Shown here: piece after piece, positions 4,229-5,304 of the stretch | Layout of the letters: each line of letters begins with the position of its first letter | Position numbering within the stretch: the stretch's first letter is position 1 | NCBI GenBank assembly: GCA_026386995.1 | Contig: JAPLMO010000508.1 | Location: 1 to 5,304 of the forward strand | From: Planctomycetota bacterium | Lineage (GTDB): Bacteria > Planctomycetota > Phycisphaerae > FEN-1346 | DNA length: 5,304 nucleotides | Direction: 5' to 3' | The notes under the pieces: model-generated | Told to the model about the DNA's origin: nothing | The model's database searches: none | What the model saw: the letters and a program-made list of their open reading frames with translations, nothing else | Made by a program: the position numbers and the translations under genes

Positions 4229-5304
4229 ATGAGCGAAGGCCTTGTCAAAAGGTTGTCTTTCCTGGACCGTTACCTGACGCTCTGGATCTTCCTGGCGATG
4301 GGCCTGGGCGTGTTGCTGGGCTATGTCGCCCCGTCCGTCGGCGACTGGATCGGGTCCTTAAGGCCCGAGGGAACGCAAACGAGCATCCCGATCGCCCTGG
4401 GCCTCATCCTGATGATGTATCCGCCCCTGGCGAAGGTGCGGTATGAGGAACTGGGCGACGTCTTCCGCAACTGGAAGGTGCTGGGGCTTTCGCTCGTCCA
4501 GAACTGGGTCATCGGGCCGATCCTGATGTTCCTGCTGGCGGTGGCGTTCCTGAGCGGGCAACCGGAGTTCATGATCGGCCTGATCATGATCGGACTGGCC
4601 CGCTGCATCGCTATGGTCATCGTCTGGAACGACCTGGCCAAGGGCGACACCGAGTACGCCGCAGGGCTGGTGGCTTTCAACTCCATCTTCCAGGTGCTCT
4701 TCTACAGCGTGTACGCCTGGCTGTTCATCACCGTGCTGCCGCCGCTGCTGGGTATGAGCGGCGCCGTGGTGAACATCACTATCGGCCAGATCGCCGAGAG
4801 CGTGTTCATCTATTTGGGTATCCCGTTCATCGCGGGGATGCTGACGCGGCTGGTCCTCGTGAAGGCCAAGGGCAAGCAGTGGTATCACGGCCGGTTCATC
4901 CCCAAGATCTCACCCGTCACGCTCATTGCCCTGCTGTTTACCATCGTGGTGATGTTCTCGATGCAGGGCCAGAAGATCATCGCTAAGCCACTGGACGTGG
5001 TACGGATCGCCATCCCGCTGCTGATCTACTTCGTGGTCATGTTCATGGCCAGTTTCTGGATGAGCAGGAAGGTCGGGGCCGATTACGCCAAGTCGGCCAC
5101 GCTGTCGTTCACGGCGGCGAGCAACAACTTCGAGTTGGCGATTGCGGTGGCGGTGGGGGTGTTCGGCATCAATTCCGGAGTGGCGTTCGCGGCGGTGATC
5201 GGTCCACTGGTGGAAGTGCCGGTGCTGATCAGCCTGGTGAATGTGGCATTCCTGTTCCGCAGGAAGCTCTTCGCCGCTCGATCCACGGCGGTCGAGGCAG
5301 AAGT
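4229..5304 (+). CDS. acr3: Acr3 arsenite efflux permease, 3' end outside window
   Basis: The frame runs from ATG 4229 through 358 complete codons to the window edge with no stop. Acr3 proteins are about 350-400 residues, so nearly all of it is present. It is an inner-membrane carrier of the BART superfamily that exports As(OH)3 using the proton gradient. Ten hydrophobic segments can be picked out. The conserved transport cysteine of helix 4 is Cys126 in [19 protein letters not shown], and the conserved glutamate of helix 9 is Glu302 in [17 protein letters not shown]; they correspond to Cys129 and Glu305 of Alkaliphilus metalliredigens Acr3. Other family signatures are [12 protein letters not shown] (90-101), [12 protein letters not shown] (149-160) and [12 protein letters not shown] (323-334). 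AAGGAG at 4213-4218, inside the arsC remnant, is ten bases upstream. It is the last gene seen and the effector of the operon. The sequence is Acr3-type, not ArsB. Confidence 0.95.
   Translation, partial: MSEGLVKRLSFLDRYLTLWIFLAMGLGVLLGYVAPSVGDWIGSLRPEGTQTSIPIALGLILMMYPPLAKVRYEELGDVFRNWKVLGLSLVQNWVIGPILMFLLAVAFLSGQPEFMIGLIMIGLARCIAMVIVWNDLAKGDTEYAAGLVAFNSIFQVLFYSVYAWLFITVLPPLLGMSGAVVNITIGQIAESVFIYLGIPFIAGMLTRLVLVKAKGKQWYHGRFIPKISPVTLIALLFTIVVMFSMQGQKIIAKPLDVVRIAIPLLIYFVVMFMASFWMSRKVGADYAKSATLSFTAASNNFELAIAVAVGVFGINSGVAFAAVIGPLVEVPVLISLVNVAFLFRRKLFAARSTAVEAE

Noticed and set aside
1..5304. Mobile element, CRISPR array, tRNA or rRNA
   Set aside because: No transposase or integrase motifs, spaced repeat array, or RNA gene sequence was seen; the only long exact repeat noticed is the 17-bp pair.

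Overview
This G+C-rich window carries an arsenic-resistance gene cluster, with every recognisable gene on the + strand. No gene identifies the host. The high G+C content and the large exported foldase-thioredoxin protein would fit an environmental bacterium such as a planctomycete or a deltaproteobacterial-type lineage, but that is only a guess. There are no tRNA, rRNA, CRISPR or transposase features.

Left half (1-2840), a redox module. A 5'-truncated MerB-like (alkylmercury-lyase fold) protein is followed by an exported protein with a SurA/parvulin-type N-terminal region and a C-terminal thioredoxin domain (active site CRPC). Two bases later comes a six-helix CcdA-type membrane thiol transporter, then a Tat-exported flavodoxin-like FMN oxidoreductase. 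The spacing suggests one transcript whose promoter lies upstream of the window. CcdA would carry electrons from cytoplasmic thioredoxin to the exported thioredoxin domain. The flavoprotein and the MerB-like protein are plausible clients or partners.

Centre (2841-3025), a regulatory region. A good sigma70-type promoter (TTGACG-N17-TAGAAT) overlaps a perfect inverted repeat (ATACTTCG-N8-CGAAGTAT), the likely ArsR operator. The right arm of the operator plus the following Shine-Dalgarno form a 17-base sequence that recurs exactly just before arsR. A class I SAM methyltransferase gene sits between the two copies. A possible 22-codon leader ORF with a CGDC motif overlaps the methyltransferase start as ATGA.

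Right half (3026-5304), the resistance operon: methyltransferase, arsR (CxC metalloid-binding motif), an internally deleted arsC and an acr3 arsenite efflux permease that runs off the right edge. The arsC remnant joins the N-terminal P-loop directly to the C-terminal helix in frame. It has lost the catalytic cysteine pair, so the cluster as seen can sense and export arsenite but shows no working arsenate reductase.

The main points for follow-up are the MerB-like protein lacking the catalytic Asp, the extracytoplasmic thiol/flavin module beside arsR-acr3, the methyltransferase cassette between direct repeats of the arsR leader, and the 47-residue arsC remnant.
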